NCBI RefSeq assembly: GCF_001976145.1
Contig: NZ_MOXD01000013.1
Location: 62,001-126,000, forward strand
DNA length: 64,000 bases
Source of the DNA: Serratia oryzae
GTDB taxonomy: Bacteria > Pseudomonadota > Gammaproteobacteria > Enterobacterales > Enterobacteriaceae
Reading direction: 5' to 3'
Below, one piece after another: positions 38,752-48,810 of the stretch; position 1 is the stretch's first letter; every line of letters starts with the position of its first letter. Position numbers and translations under genes: made by a program. The notes beneath the pieces are model-generated. The model was given only the letters and a program-made list of their open reading frames with translations, had not been told where the DNA came from and searched no databases.

Positions 38752-40113
38752 ATGCAACATCTGACACAACAATCTATCCGTATGGATGACGTGCCGTTAA
38801 ACCGTTTCCATATCAAGATCGCGGGGCTGACCTTCGGCGCCCACTTCACCGACGGCTACGTGCTGGGCGTTATCGGTTTCGCTCTGGCACAAATCAAACC
38901 GCAAATGGGTGTTTCCGCTTTCTGGGAAGGGATGCTAGGGAGCTCCGCTCTGATTGGTTTGTTTATCGGTAGCCTGATGTTTGGCTGGATTTCCGATTAC
39001 ATCGGCCGCCAGAAAATCTTCTCTTTCAGTTTTATTATCATCACGCTCGCTTCCGCACTGCAGTTCTTTGTGAACACGCCAGAACAATTATTCCTGCTGC
39101 GCGTGATGATAGGCATCGGCTTAGGGGGGGATTTTGCGGTGGGGCACACCATGCTGGCCGAATTCTCACCACGTAAACATCGAGGCGTGCTGCTCGGCGC
39201 GTTCAGCGTGGTCTGGACATTTGGCTACGTTGGCGCGGGGATCGCTGGCCATTTCCTGACGGCGATCGGCCCCGATGCCTGGCGCTGGCTGCTGTGCTCC
39301 TCCGCACTACCGGCGCTGGCGATTCTGCTGATGCGCATCGGCACGCCAGAATCACCACGCTGGCTGATGGGCAAAGGACGGCATGAACAGGCGATGGCAA
39401 TCGTGCATAAGCATTTCGGGCCGAACGTGGCGCTCAACGATGAAGTACAGGCCGTGTCTCAGCAGCGTTTTCTGTCGCTGTTCGGTGCCAAATATCGCCG
39501 CCGCACCGCATTCAACAGCCTGTTTTTTGTCTGCCTAGTGATCCCTTATTTTTCGATCTACACCTTCCTGCCCTCGATTCTGCAAATCATGGGGCTGGAC
39601 AATAACTTTGCTACCGATCTGCTGCTCAATGGCCTGCTGATCGTTGGCGCGTTATTAGGGATCGTGCTCACGGTGATCTGTTCACGCCGCGGGTTCCTGA
39701 TCGGCTCCTTTATCTTTCTTGCGGCCTGTCTGGTGATGCTGAGCCTGATTCCTGCCAGCCAGACCGCTTGGCTGATCGCCATCTTTGCCGCTTTTACGCT
39801 GGTCATGTCGGCAGTCAGCAATCTGGTGGGCGTATTCCCAGCCGAAAGCTTCCCCACTGAAGTTCGCTCCATGGGGGTGGGTTTTTCCTTGTCAATCAGC
39901 CGGTTGGGTTCTGCTATCGGCACCAGCCTGCTGCCACTCTCGATTGCACATTACGGTATGCCCGCCACGACCGGCATGCTGGCATTGATTCTGATTATTG
40001 GCGCAATTGTTTCCATCGCCTGGGCACCGGAAACCAAAGGGCTGACGCTGGTGGATGCCGCACAGGACTCACAGCCTCAGGCAGAGAACGCATTCGCCGC
40101 AGTAGCGAAATAA
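38752..40113 (+). CDS. MFS transporter, metabolite:proton symporter type
   Basis: Inner-membrane transporter of 453 residues with about 12 hydrophobic segments. HFTDGYVLGVIGFAL (31-45) has the first-helix Asp motif of aromatic-acid and related proton symporters. GWISDYIGRQ (78-87) is the MFS loop motif, and PESPRWL (199-205) is the loop 6-7 motif of the sugar-porter group. This mix leaves the substrate open: a small organic acid, a polyol or a sugar derivative. AGGAGG precedes the ATG. It is the first gene of the operon with fae, aldo/keto reductase and aldehyde dehydrogenase and likely brings in their substrate. Confidence 0.88.
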   Translation: MQHLTQQSIRMDDVPLNRFHIKIAGLTFGAHFTDGYVLGVIGFALAQIKPQMGVSAFWEGMLGSSALIGLFIGSLMFGWISDYIGRQKIFSFSFIIITLASALQFFVNTPEQLFLLRVMIGIGLGGDFAVGHTMLAEFSPRKHRGVLLGAFSVVWTFGYVGAGIAGHFLTAIGPDAWRWLLCSSALPALAILLMRIGTPESPRWLMGKGRHEQAMAIVHKHFGPNVALNDEVQAVSQQRFLSLFGAKYRRRTAFNSLFFVCLVIPYFSIYTFLPSILQIMGLDNNFATDLLLNGLLIVGALLGIVLTVICSRRGFLIGSFIFLAACLVMLSLIPASQTAWLIAIFAAFTLVMSAVSNLVGVFPAESFPTEVRSMGVGFSLSISRLGSAIGTSLLPLSIAHYGMPATTGMLALILIIGAIVSIAWAPETKGLTLVDAAQDSQPQAENAFAAVAK

Positions 40114-40142
40114 CATCATCTTGAAAAACAGGAGATCTTTTA

Positions 40143-40646
40143 GTGGAAATGTATATCGGTGAAGGCTTTGCAGGTAATGGCGTGAATGCCTCACACATCA
40201 ATATCATGATCGGTCCGCGTAATGGCGTGGTCGGCCAAGCGTTCTCTGCCAGCCTGGCCTCGCCCAGCCAAGGCCACTGCCCGTTCATGGTGGTGATCAA
40301 GCCTAACGTCCCGGCCAAACCGATGACGCTGTACGTTAACAAAGCGGAAATCAGCGGTGAACTGCACGGCAACGCCACCTGGGGAGCCTCACAGGCGGCG
40401 ATCGCCAAAGCGGTCACCGAGGCGCTGCTGGAAGGCATTCTGCCGGCTCAGGCCGAGGATGAATGGTGCATCGTCACCGCCAACTGGGTGAACCCTGGTT
40501 GTGACGATATTGATGAGGTTTACCGCAACAACTATCGTGCTTGTACTCAAGCGATCTATGCGGCGATGGAAAAATTACCAACGCGCCATCAGTTAACCCA
40601 AGCCTTGCCACAGTTGGGTAACCCGTTCTATACGCCAAAAGCCTGA
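40143..40646 (+). CDS. Formaldehyde-activating enzyme (Fae) homologue
   Basis: Homologue of Fae, which in methylotrophs condenses formaldehyde with tetrahydromethanopterin. The 167-residue length and motifs agree: GEGFAGNG and ASHINIMIGP at the N-terminus with the catalytic His18, VGQAFSASL, VVIKPNVPAKPMTLYVNK, WGASQAAIAKAVTEALLEG and the C-terminal YRNNYRACTQAI. The family sequence A-H-I-D reads S-H-I-N here, so the Asp two residues after the His is Asn. Enterobacteria are not known to make tetrahydromethanopterin, so another aldehyde or cofactor is likely. It starts at a GTG eight bases after GGAG. It is 29 bp from the transporter and 10 bp from the reductase. Confidence 0.88.
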   Translation: MEMYIGEGFAGNGVNASHINIMIGPRNGVVGQAFSASLASPSQGHCPFMVVIKPNVPAKPMTLYVNKAEISGELHGNATWGASQAAIAKAVTEALLEGILPAQAEDEWCIVTANWVNPGCDDIDEVYRNNYRACTQAIYAAMEKLPTRHQLTQALPQLGNPFYTPKA

Positions 40647-40656
40647 GGAAAGTACC

Positions 40657-41703
40657 ATGGAATACGTCAATCTTGGCCAGTGTGGCCTGAAAGTCTCGCG
40701 TTTGTGCCTGGGCACCATGAATATGGGCAGCAAGCAGTGGAAGCCGTGGATTTTTGATGAAGCGCAGAGCGAGCCATTGATCCGCCACGCCCTGGAGAAC
40801 GGGATTAACTTTATCGATCTCGCCGACTTTTACTCCAGCGGCGCAGGGGAAGAAGTGGTCGGGCGGGTGATTAACCGCATCGCCAACCGTGACGAACTGG
40901 TGCTGACCACCAAAGTGGGCTACCCGATCGGCGCTGGCCTCAATAACCAAGGGCACTCACGCAAGCACATTATGGAGAGCATCGACGCCAGCCTGCGCCG
41001 CCTCGGCACCGACTACGTGGATATCTATATGCTGCACTACTTCGACGTCAACACGCCGATCGAAGAAACCTGGGCCGCCATGAACGATATCGTGCGCTCT
41101 GGCAAAGCGCGCTATGTGGGCGTTTCCACCATGACGACCTGGCAGTTGGCCAAGATCCTGTGGTGCTGTGAGCGTAACGGCTACGCCAAGCCGATCAACA
41201 TGCAGCTGCAGCTTAACTGCGCTTACCGCGAAGAAGAGCGCGAAATGATCCCGTTCTGCCGCGATCAGGGGCTGGGCGTTTCGGTATTCAGCCCGCTGGC
41301 GCGCGGCTTGTTGAGCTGCGATTTCAATTCCGTGCGTAACAAAACCGACTTTTTCACCCAGGAAATGTATGCTGATGCCACTTCGCTTAACGTTGCACAG
41401 TCGGTCAGCCATGTCGCGCAACTGCGCGGTGTTCCCCCAGCACAGATCGCCCAGGCTTGGGTGATTAACCACCCTGGTGTGGATTGCATGCTGGTGGGCG
41501 CTGACTCCGTCCAACAGATCGACAGCGCGGTGGCGGCACTGAACACGCCACTTAGCGAAGACGAACGCTATGAATTAGAACGCAATTACACGCCGTGCGA
41601 TCTGATTAACGACTACACCGCCGGTAAGCGGATTGCTCGCGAAAGCCGCCCGGCACGCGGTTTATTCGCCCTGGATAACGTAGAAAAAAGGAACATTGCA
41701 TGA
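40657..41703 (+). CDS. Aldo/keto reductase in the Fae operon
   Basis: NADPH-dependent oxidoreductase of 348 residues with the (beta/alpha)8 fold. The catalytic tetrad is present: Asp54 and Tyr59 in [11 protein letters not shown], Lys86 in TTKVGYP, and His127 in MLHYFD. The cofactor region SPLARGLLS and the C-terminal [15 protein letters not shown] are those of the YhdN/IolS-like group. It should interconvert an aldehyde or ketone and an alcohol. GAGGAAAG lies before the ATG, and its TGA overlaps the ATG of the dehydrogenase gene (ATGA). The substrate is unknown. Confidence 0.92.
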   Translation: MEYVNLGQCGLKVSRLCLGTMNMGSKQWKPWIFDEAQSEPLIRHALENGINFIDLADFYSSGAGEEVVGRVINRIANRDELVLTTKVGYPIGAGLNNQGHSRKHIMESIDASLRRLGTDYVDIYMLHYFDVNTPIEETWAAMNDIVRSGKARYVGVSTMTTWQLAKILWCCERNGYAKPINMQLQLNCAYREEEREMIPFCRDQGLGVSVFSPLARGLLSCDFNSVRNKTDFFTQEMYADATSLNVAQSVSHVAQLRGVPPAQIAQAWVINHPGVDCMLVGADSVQQIDSAVAALNTPLSEDERYELERNYTPCDLINDYTAGKRIARESRPARGLFALDNVEKRNIA

Positions 41704-43145
41704 CGGCTTATTCTTCACTGTTGCGCACCGGTTGGTATTGCAACGGGGCATGGCAAACCACAGCCCAAACCTATTCGGTGGACAACCCAGCCAACGGCGA
41801 AAAGGTGGCCGATGTGGCGCTGGCTGGCCGCGCAGAAACCACGGCGGCGATTGCCGCCGCAGCGGCCGCACTCCCGGCCTGGCGTGCGCTAACCGCCAAG
41901 GCGCGCGCAGAAATTTTGCAACGCTGGTTCCAGTTGATCATGCAGCATCAAAAAGCGCTGGCGGAATTGATGGTCACCGAGCAGGGCAAAGTGCTGAGCG
42001 AAGCGACCGGCGAAGTGGCCTATGCCGCCAGCTTTATCGAATGGTTTGCCGAAGAAGCCAAACGCGCCAACGGTAAAACCATTCCGGCAACCAAAGCAGG
42101 CAACCAGATCTTTACGTTCAAGGAGCCGGTTGGCGTGATTGCCGCCATCACCCCGTGGAACTTCCCGCTGGCGATGCTGACGCGCAAGCTCGGCCCAGCG
42201 CTGGCCGCTGGCTGCACGGCGGTAATAAAACCGGCCAATGAAACGCCGCTTTCGGCCTTTGCGCTGATCGTGCTGGCGGAACAGGCCGGAGTTCCTGCGG
42301 GCGTGATCAATGCGGTTTCCGGGGATACCGTGGCTATCGGTGAAACATTAATGGCCAGCCCGCTGGTGCGTAAAGTCTCCTTCACTGGCTCCACGCCTAC
42401 CGGTAAATTATTGATGCGCCAGGCGGCCGATACGGTGAAAAAGCTGTCGTTGGAGCTGGGTGGCAATGCGCCGTTTATCGTGTTCGACGATGCGGATCTC
42501 GACGCCGCCGTGGCCGGTGCGATGGCAGCAAAATTCCGCAACAGCGGGCAAACCTGCGTGTGCGTTAACCGTTTCTATATTCAGGCCAGTATTTACGATC
42601 GCTTTGTCCAGAAGCTGACCGAAGCGGCTCAGGCGTTAAAAGTGGCACCGGGTATGACGCCGGGGGCGCAGCAGGGGCCGTTGATCCATCTGAAAGCGCT
42701 AGAAAAAGTAGAAGCCCACGTGCAGGATGCGCTGAAGCTGGGTGCCAAACTGATGTGCGGCGGCGAGCGCCATGCGCTGGGGGGATCGTTCTTCCAGCCC
42801 ACCGTGCTGGCAGAGGCCAACGAACAGATGCAGTTGGCACATGAAGAAACCTTCGGCCCACTGGCCGCCTGTTTCCGCTTTAGCGATGAGCAAGAAGCCA
42901 TTGAGCGCGCCAATGCGACGCCGTTCGGGCTGGCGGCTTATCTGTATACCCGCGATTTGGCGCGCGCCTTCCGCGTCAGCCAGGCGCTGGAAAGCGGCAT
43001 GGTCGGCATCAACGAAGGGATTATCTCCACCGAAGTGGCACCTTTTGGTGGGGTGAAAGAGTCTGGCTTAGGGCGTGAAGGCTCGGACATTGGCCTGGAT
43101 GAGTACATGGAAACCAAATACGTCAATCTGGGGCAGTTGCTGTAA
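41700..43145 (+). CDS. NAD(P)-dependent aldehyde dehydrogenase, succinate-semialdehyde type
   Basis: Aldehyde dehydrogenase of 481 residues that oxidises an aldehyde to an acid. The catalytic Cys286 is in [12 protein letters not shown] and the general base Glu252 in [24 protein letters not shown]-type cofactor contacts are in [10 protein letters not shown]. The double cysteine CVC and the tail [20 protein letters not shown] are typical of succinate-semialdehyde dehydrogenases (GabD). In this operon it may act on a related short semialdehyde rather than on GABA products. It is the last gene of the operon, translationally coupled to the reductase. Confidence 0.93.
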   Translation: MTAYSSLLRTGWYCNGAWQTTAQTYSVDNPANGEKVADVALAGRAETTAAIAAAAAALPAWRALTAKARAEILQRWFQLIMQHQKALAELMVTEQGKVLSEATGEVAYAASFIEWFAEEAKRANGKTIPATKAGNQIFTFKEPVGVIAAITPWNFPLAMLTRKLGPALAAGCTAVIKPANETPLSAFALIVLAEQAGVPAGVINAVSGDTVAIGETLMASPLVRKVSFTGSTPTGKLLMRQAADTVKKLSLELGGNAPFIVFDDADLDAAVAGAMAAKFRNSGQTCVCVNRFYIQASIYDRFVQKLTEAAQALKVAPGMTPGAQQGPLIHLKALEKVEAHVQDALKLGAKLMCGGERHALGGSFFQPTVLAEANEQMQLAHEETFGPLAACFRFSDEQEAIERANATPFGLAAYLYTRDLARAFRVSQALESGMVGINEGIISTEVAPFGGVKESGLGREGSDIGLDEYMETKYVNLGQLL

Positions 43146-43819
43146 TGTTCACATATTGAGACAAGGGGTTCGAGTCATTGTTTCGGTCGCTAAGCATGTT
43201 CTGTTCACTTGGCTATGTGGTGAACGCGACCGAGCTGGGGGCTCAAGAGCCAGCCCCCAGCACCCCGGCCCTTGCCCTATCAGGCGGCCGCTGCGCGGCT
43301 ACCCTCACTCCGCCACCGCGCATCACGGCCGGCTACGATTCACATCCCTGTTCATCTCGCCTAAAATCGCCCTCCATGGCGATTTTGCCTATGCGCCGTG
43401 TCTCCGTTCGGCGCCTTCAATGGCGTCAACACCTGTGCTCATCCCACCAACGATAGGTTTGACACGCTGTTATCAGCGAGATTGTAAAGGTTACCCGGTA
43501 CTCACAGATTAGGGTGTTGACGTTAAGCGCATCATGGCCTGCTGAGCAAGACTTCGTTGCTAGGGGAAATCGGCCACGGACGGCCGATTTAGGCGAGACA
43601 GGAAGGGACGCCTGTCGTAGCCGACCCGCCCGGCAACGGGGGTGCAGCGAAGGTACCCGCGCAGCGGGCAGGGCGTGTTAAGCGTGGGCGCGGGTGCAGG
43701 GCCCCGCCTTGGGCCCTGCAATTGCCGCTCACTCTTGTTTCATGGGATTGCGCTCTGTTTACGGCAATTCCCATTACATCTTGCTTACAGAGACGAAGGA
43801 ATTGTGTGTTACAGCGAGT
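43146..43819. repeat. Palindrome-rich non-coding stretch with two inverted repeat copies
   Basis: No gene is convincing in these 674 bp. A block near 43230-43395 (read +) is similar to the reverse complement of a block near 43570-43730. Shared pieces include CCGCTGCGCGG followed by TACC, CGGCTACGA, TCGCCTAAA and a terminal hairpin. The hairpins are AAAATCGCC/GGCGATTTT (about 43365-43390) and AAATCGGCC/GGCCGATTT (about 43567-43592). TGGGGGCT/AGCC-CCCCA and GGGCCC hairpins lie at the outer sides. It looks like two copies of a Serratia-type intergenic repeat in inverted orientation. Confidence 0.65.
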
Positions 43820-44560
43820 TTAACTGGCCGATAACGCTGGCCGGTTGCGCCACCAGCGCCAGCCACGTTTCGGCACTTTGGCCTGTGGGCTGAAGCGCTT
43901 GTTCAGCGCGTTCGCCAAGATATCCAGCGTCAGGCAGAAGATGAAGTACACCAGCGCCACAAACAGAAACACCTCCATCGGGTACACCATACTGCGGTTA
44001 TTCACCTGAGTTGCCAGGAAGGTCAGTTCACCGACGCCAACGATATAGGCCAGCGACGTATCTTTAATCAATGAGATCCACTGGTTGATAAACGAAGGCA
44101 CCATCATGCGCAACGCCTGCGGCAGAACGATGAGCAACAGCACCTGCCAGCGGTTCAACCCCAAAGAGAGCCCTGCCTGCCACTGCCCGGCACCGATGGC
44201 GACGATCCCCGCCTTTACGGCATGGGCCAGATAGGCCGCGGCGATCAGCGCCAGCGCGCACACTACGGTGGTGATTTCCGGGATATCGACTCCAAACACC
44301 ATCGGCAGCAGGAAATAGGTCCAGAAAATCAGCATGATCACCGGGATGGCGCGGAAAAACCCTAACACCGCCGCCAGTAGCCCAGCCAACGCACCGCGCG
44401 ACATCGCCAGCGCCACGCCCAGCAAAGTGCCCAAGATCGCCGAGGCGACCCCGGCCATCAGGCTGATCGCTAACGTCAATGCCGCACCGCCCAGAGGCCC
44501 ATCAGGGAAAGTCCCCCACAGCAGGTAGCCTAAGTTTTCCTGAATAACGGTGAAATCCAT
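43820..44560 (-). CDS. Polar amino-acid ABC transporter permease (second)
   Basis: Inner-membrane permease of 246 residues, HisM/GlnP type, with about five membrane segments. The EAA loop that contacts the ATPase is visible (GAGQWQAGLSLGLNRWQVLLLIVLPQALR, about residues 125-155 from this start). A longer frame extends into the upstream permease gene, but the ATG at 44560 lies one base after that gene's stop and gives the usual N-terminus. It would pair with the upstream permease to form the channel for an amino acid or opine. No ATPase gene is adjacent on this side. Confidence 0.88.
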   Translation of the reverse strand: MDFTVIQENLGYLLWGTFPDGPLGGAALTLAISLMAGVASAILGTLLGVALAMSRGALAGLLAAVLGFFRAIPVIMLIFWTYFLLPMVFGVDIPEITTVVCALALIAAAYLAHAVKAGIVAIGAGQWQAGLSLGLNRWQVLLLIVLPQALRMMVPSFINQWISLIKDTSLAYIVGVGELTFLATQVNNRSMVYPMEVFLFVALVYFIFCLTLDILANALNKRFSPQAKVPKRGWRWWRNRPALSAS

Positions 44561-44561
44561 C

Positions 44562-45287
44562 TTAGTGCCCCCCAAGCGGTTTGCGCTGTTGGCGCCACAT
44601 GCCCCAGCCTTCCAGCAGGGCGATAATAGCGATATACAGCACCGTCGCCACGCCAAACGCCTGGAAGGTGCGCAAGGTTTCGGTTTCTACCTGGCGCGAA
44701 GCGTAAGACAGCTCCGCCACGCCGATGGCCATGGTCAGGGAGGAGTTCTTGATCAGGTTCATGTACTGCCCCAGCAGCGGCGGGAAAGCGATTTTCAGCG
44801 CCTGCGGCAACACCACATAGCGCATAGATTGCCAGCCGGTCAGCCCCAGCGCGTTGGCGGCGTGCTTTTGCCCGGCGGCAACGCCACGGATACCGGAGCG
44901 GATCTCTTCGGCAATAAAGGCAGTGGAATAGAGCGTCAGGCCAAAGAAACCCGCCAGAAACTCAAACGAGGGCCATTCGAGCCATCCCAACGCATGTGGA
45001 GCATTTAGCCACTGCATCGCGCCTGAGGGCAGGATTTGCCCGGCGGCGAAATACCAGAAGAACAGTTGCACCAGCAGGGGAGTATTACGAAATAGCGCGC
45101 TGTAAGCCACCGCCAGCCAGCTTAAGGGGCGCAGGGGGCTATCGCGCATAGCGGCCAGAGCAAATCCCAGCAGCGTGGCAGCCAGCCCGGCGCAGGCCGA
45201 TAGCCAGAGCGTCAGCAGGAAGCCATGCCAGAGCCAGCTCAGATAGTGCGGTGCCAGCAGCCAATCTGAGAGTTGTTGCAAATTCAT
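44562..45287 (-). CDS. Polar amino-acid ABC transporter permease (first)
   Basis: Inner-membrane permease of 241 residues, HisQ/GltJ type. Features include the first helix LWHGFLLTLWLSACAGL, the motif FRNTPLLVQLFFWYF (about 66-80) and the EAA loop GVAAGQKHAANALGLTGWQSMRYVVLPQALK (about 136-166). It forms a dimer with the product of the next gene. It follows the binding-protein gene after 54 bp holding a strong hairpin, which would keep permease levels below those of the binding protein. Confidence 0.9.
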   Translation of the reverse strand: MNLQQLSDWLLAPHYLSWLWHGFLLTLWLSACAGLAATLLGFALAAMRDSPLRPLSWLAVAYSALFRNTPLLVQLFFWYFAAGQILPSGAMQWLNAPHALGWLEWPSFEFLAGFFGLTLYSTAFIAEEIRSGIRGVAAGQKHAANALGLTGWQSMRYVVLPQALKIAFPPLLGQYMNLIKNSSLTMAIGVAELSYASRQVETETLRTFQAFGVATVLYIAIIALLEGWGMWRQQRKPLGGH

Positions 45288-45305
45288 GTGCGGTATTTCC
45301 CCTCA

Positions 45306-45337
45306 CCGGTGCCCTCCCCAACCGGAGAGGGCACCGG
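45306..45337. repeat. Intercistronic hairpin after the binding-protein gene
   Basis: CCGGTGCCCTC pairs perfectly with GAGGGCACCGG around a 10-base loop in the 54-bp gap between the binding-protein gene and the permease genes. Such hairpins often protect the upstream message or reduce reading into the downstream genes. Confidence 0.75.
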
Positions 45338-45341
45338 GAGA

Positions 45342-46181
45342 TTAGGCTTTAGGCTGTTGATCCAACGGGCCAATCTTGAAGCTGCCACGCGGCTGAGCGG
45401 AGTTGGTTTCCGGGCCGAACCAGCGATCGTAAAGCTTCACCGCTTCACCGTCTTGTTCCAGCTTGATCAGCGTATCGTTAATGGTGGCGGTCAGGCGCTC
45501 TTCACCCTTAGGAATGCCAACGCCCTGGTACTCTTTGGTGATGCTGAACGGGGAAATCTCAAAATCCGCTTTTTGCGCAGCAGGCAGGTTGCCCAACAGA
45601 CCAACCAGCTTGGCGTCGTCCTGAGTAATCGCCTGTACGTTGCCGTTGCGCAGTGCAACAAACGCCAGCGGCGTATCGTCGTAAGAGATCACTTTCGCGG
45701 TGGGGTAATGCTCGCGCAGGGTAATTTCCTGCACCGTGCCTTTATCTGCACCAATGCGCAGTTTCTTGATGTCTTCCGGGGTTTTCAGCACGCCTTTATG
45801 AGCAATAAACTTCTGGCCGGTGGCGAAATAGGGCACGCTGAAGTTCACTTCTTTGGCGCGTTCATCGGTAATGGTGAAGTTAGCGGCGATCAGATCGACC
45901 TTGTTGGACACCAGCAGAGGAATACGGTTGGCCGGGTTGGTGGCACGCAGTTCGACTTTTACGCCCAGCGCTTTACCAATGGCATCTGCCACATCCACGT
46001 CATAGCCCACCAGCTTTTTGCTTTGCGGGTCGATGTAGCCAAACGGCGGGTTACTGTCGAATACCGCAATGCGCACCACACCGGCTTTTTTAATGTCGTC
46101 GAGTTTATCGGCATGGGCAGCCCCCACAACAAGGCTGGTCAGGCTGGCTAACAGAGTTAAAGCTAAAACGCGCTGTTTCAT
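45342..46181 (-). CDS. Amino-acid ABC transporter periplasmic binding protein
   Basis: Periplasmic solute-binding protein of 279 residues (family 3). The signal peptide ends at AHA (residue 24). GVVRIAVFDSNPPFGYIDPQ (about 34-53) opens lobe 1. The family signature G-Y-D-V-D-V-A-D-A-I-G (64-74) and the ligand contacts ANFTITDERA and GADKGTVQE are present. It resembles glutamate/aspartate-type and other polar amino-acid receptors; the ligand cannot be fixed. GGAG precedes the ATG. The two permease genes follow, but no ATPase gene, so an ATPase from another locus must serve them. Confidence 0.92.
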   Translation of the reverse strand: MKQRVLALTLLASLTSLVVGAAHADKLDDIKKAGVVRIAVFDSNPPFGYIDPQSKKLVGYDVDVADAIGKALGVKVELRATNPANRIPLLVSNKVDLIAANFTITDERAKEVNFSVPYFATGQKFIAHKGVLKTPEDIKKLRIGADKGTVQEITLREHYPTAKVISYDDTPLAFVALRNGNVQAITQDDAKLVGLLGNLPAAQKADFEISPFSITKEYQGVGIPKGEERLTATINDTLIKLEQDGEAVKLYDRWFGPETNSAQPRGSFKIGPLDQQPKA

Positions 46182-46304
46182 GAGAGGCTCCTAAAAGGAT
46201 TGATGTTCTGCTGATCGACAAGCTAGCAAGCCTCACTTAGGTCAGGAAATAATATTAAACGCTATATTTATAACTATTTTAACTTTGCGGCTTTTAAATG
46301 TACA

Positions 46305-46328
46305 AAAGGCGCTGTTTTCAGCGCCTTT
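46305..46328 (-). terminator. Terminator of the pst-phoU operon
   Basis: AAAGGCGCTG pairs perfectly with CAGCGCCTTT around TTTT, 22 bp after the phoU stop. Read on the minus strand the stem is followed by TTGTA. It separates phoU from the amino-acid transporter genes. Confidence 0.85.
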
Positions 46329-46349
46329 GTAGGTAACTCATTGGGGGAT

Positions 46350-47081
46350 TTACGCTTTTTTCTCGTCTTTGCTTTCAGACAGCAGCGTTTCCAGCGCATC
46401 GCCGCCCAGATGACGGAAATCCTGGCCTTTAACGAAGTAGAAGATAAATTCGCAGATATTCTGGCAGCGATCGCCGATACGCTCGATTGAGCGGGCGCAG
46501 AACAGCGCGGTCAGCACGCTTGGAATGGTGCGCGAATCTTCCATCATGTAGGTCATCAGTTGACGCACGATGCCTTCATATTCCTGGTCGACTTTTTTAT
46601 CTTCACGGTAGATGCGGATCGCTTCATCCAGATCCATACGCGCAAAGGCATCCAGCACGTCGTGCAGCATCTGCACGGTATGGCGGCCAAGCGACTCCAG
46701 GCTCACCAGCAATGGTTGGTGCTGATGGGAAAATTTCTCCAACGCGGTGCGGCAGATTTTGTCCGCCACGTCGCCGATGCGCTCCAGCTCGGAAATAGTT
46801 TTGATGATCGCCATCACCAGGCGCAGATCGCTGGCCGTTGGCTGGCGTTTGGCAATGATGCGTACGCAGGCTTCGTCGATCGCCACTTCCATCATGTTGA
46901 CCTTGGCATCGCCTTCGATCACGCGCTTGGCCAACTCACCGTCCTGATTATGCATCGCGGTGATCGCGTCAGTCAGCTGTTGTTCCACCAGCCCGCCCAT
47001 GGTCAACACCTGGGTGCGGATGTGCTCGAGCTCTGCGTTGAACTGACCGGAAATATGTTTGTTTAAATTCAGGTTATCCAT
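46350..47081 (-). CDS. phoU: Phosphate-signalling protein PhoU
   Basis: Cytoplasmic regulator of 243 residues that links the PstSCAB transporter to the PhoR kinase and keeps the Pho regulon off when phosphate is plentiful. It is made of two similar three-helix bundles, each with the metal-site motif E-x-x-x-D ([12 protein letters not shown] near 96 and [12 protein letters not shown] near 198). It is the last gene of the pst operon, 12 bp after pstB, the standard order. Confidence 0.97.
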   Translation of the reverse strand: MDNLNLNKHISGQFNAELEHIRTQVLTMGGLVEQQLTDAITAMHNQDGELAKRVIEGDAKVNMMEVAIDEACVRIIAKRQPTASDLRLVMAIIKTISELERIGDVADKICRTALEKFSHQHQPLLVSLESLGRHTVQMLHDVLDAFARMDLDEAIRIYREDKKVDQEYEGIVRQLMTYMMEDSRTIPSVLTALFCARSIERIGDRCQNICEFIFYFVKGQDFRHLGGDALETLLSESKDEKKA

Positions 47082-47093
47082 GATGCATCCTCA

Positions 47094-47918
<825 letters not shown>

Positions 47919-48809
47919 TTATGAATGCTTTTTCTTGGCGAAAACCACACGCGCCAGGATATTCAGTAACAGTACGCACAGGGTGATCAACAGCACCCCA
48001 GCCCAGGCCAGCTGTTGCCATTCGGCAAACGGGCTCATGGCGAATTTGAAAATGGTCACCGGCAGGTTGGCGATCGGCTGCATCAAATCCGTGCTCCAGA
48101 ACTGGTTCGACAGCGAAGTGAACAGCAGCGGCGCGGTTTCCCCCGCAATACGGGCGATCGCCAGCAGCACGCCGGTGATAATGCCGGAAACCGAGGCCTT
48201 TAAGGTGATCGCCGAGATCATGCGCCATTTCGGCGTGCCCAAGGCATAGGCCGCTTCACGCAGTGTATCCGGCACCAGTTTGAGCATGTTCTCGGTGGTG
48301 CGGATCACAATCGGGATCTGCAACAGGGCCAGCGCGATAATCCCCGCCCAGCCGGAGAAGTGTTGCATTTTCGCCACCACCACGGTGTAAACGAACAGGC
48401 CCACCACGATCGACGGCGCAGACAGCAGAATGTCGTTGATAAAGCGGATCACTTCCGCCAGCCAGGATTTACGGCCGTATTCTGCCAGGTAGATCCCCGC
48501 CATAATGCCGAGCGGCGTACCGAAAATGGTTGCCCACAGGATCAGCAGGCCGCTGCCGGCGATGGCGTTAGCCAGGCCGCCACCGGCGGTATTCGGCGGT
48601 GGTGTCATCTCAGTGAACAGCGCCAGCGACATGCCGTCGATGCCTTTGGTCACGGTAGAAAACAGGATCCACACCAGCCAGAACAGGCCAAATACCATGG
48701 TCGCCATCGACAGAAACAGCGCCAGGCGGTTTTTCTGGCGGCGCCAGGCCTGCATTTTGCGGCGGCTTTCAGCCAGCGCTGCGGAGTTTTGCATATCCAT
48801 CGTTGCCAC
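47919..48809 (-). CDS. pstA: Phosphate ABC transporter permease PstA
   Basis: Inner-membrane permease of 296 residues with six membrane segments, partner of PstC. The conserved [17 protein letters not shown] (about 100-116) and the EAA-type loop [21 protein letters not shown] (about 195-215) are present. It begins one base after the pstC stop on the same strand, which points to coupled translation in the pst operon. Confidence 0.96.
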   Translation of the reverse strand: MATMDMQNSAALAESRRKMQAWRRQKNRLALFLSMATMVFGLFWLVWILFSTVTKGIDGMSLALFTEMTPPPNTAGGGLANAIAGSGLLILWATIFGTPLGIMAGIYLAEYGRKSWLAEVIRFINDILLSAPSIVVGLFVYTVVVAKMQHFSGWAGIIALALLQIPIVIRTTENMLKLVPDTLREAAYALGTPKWRMISAITLKASVSGIITGVLLAIARIAGETAPLLFTSLSNQFWSTDLMQPIANLPVTIFKFAMSPFAEWQQLAWAGVLLITLCVLLLNILARVVFAKKKHS

Positions 48810-48810
48810 G

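Noticed and set aside
43178-43893. Several short frames in the gene-free stretch after the aldehyde dehydrogenase gene
   Set aside because: All run through palindromic repeats, overlap each other in several frames and have no homology that I recognise.
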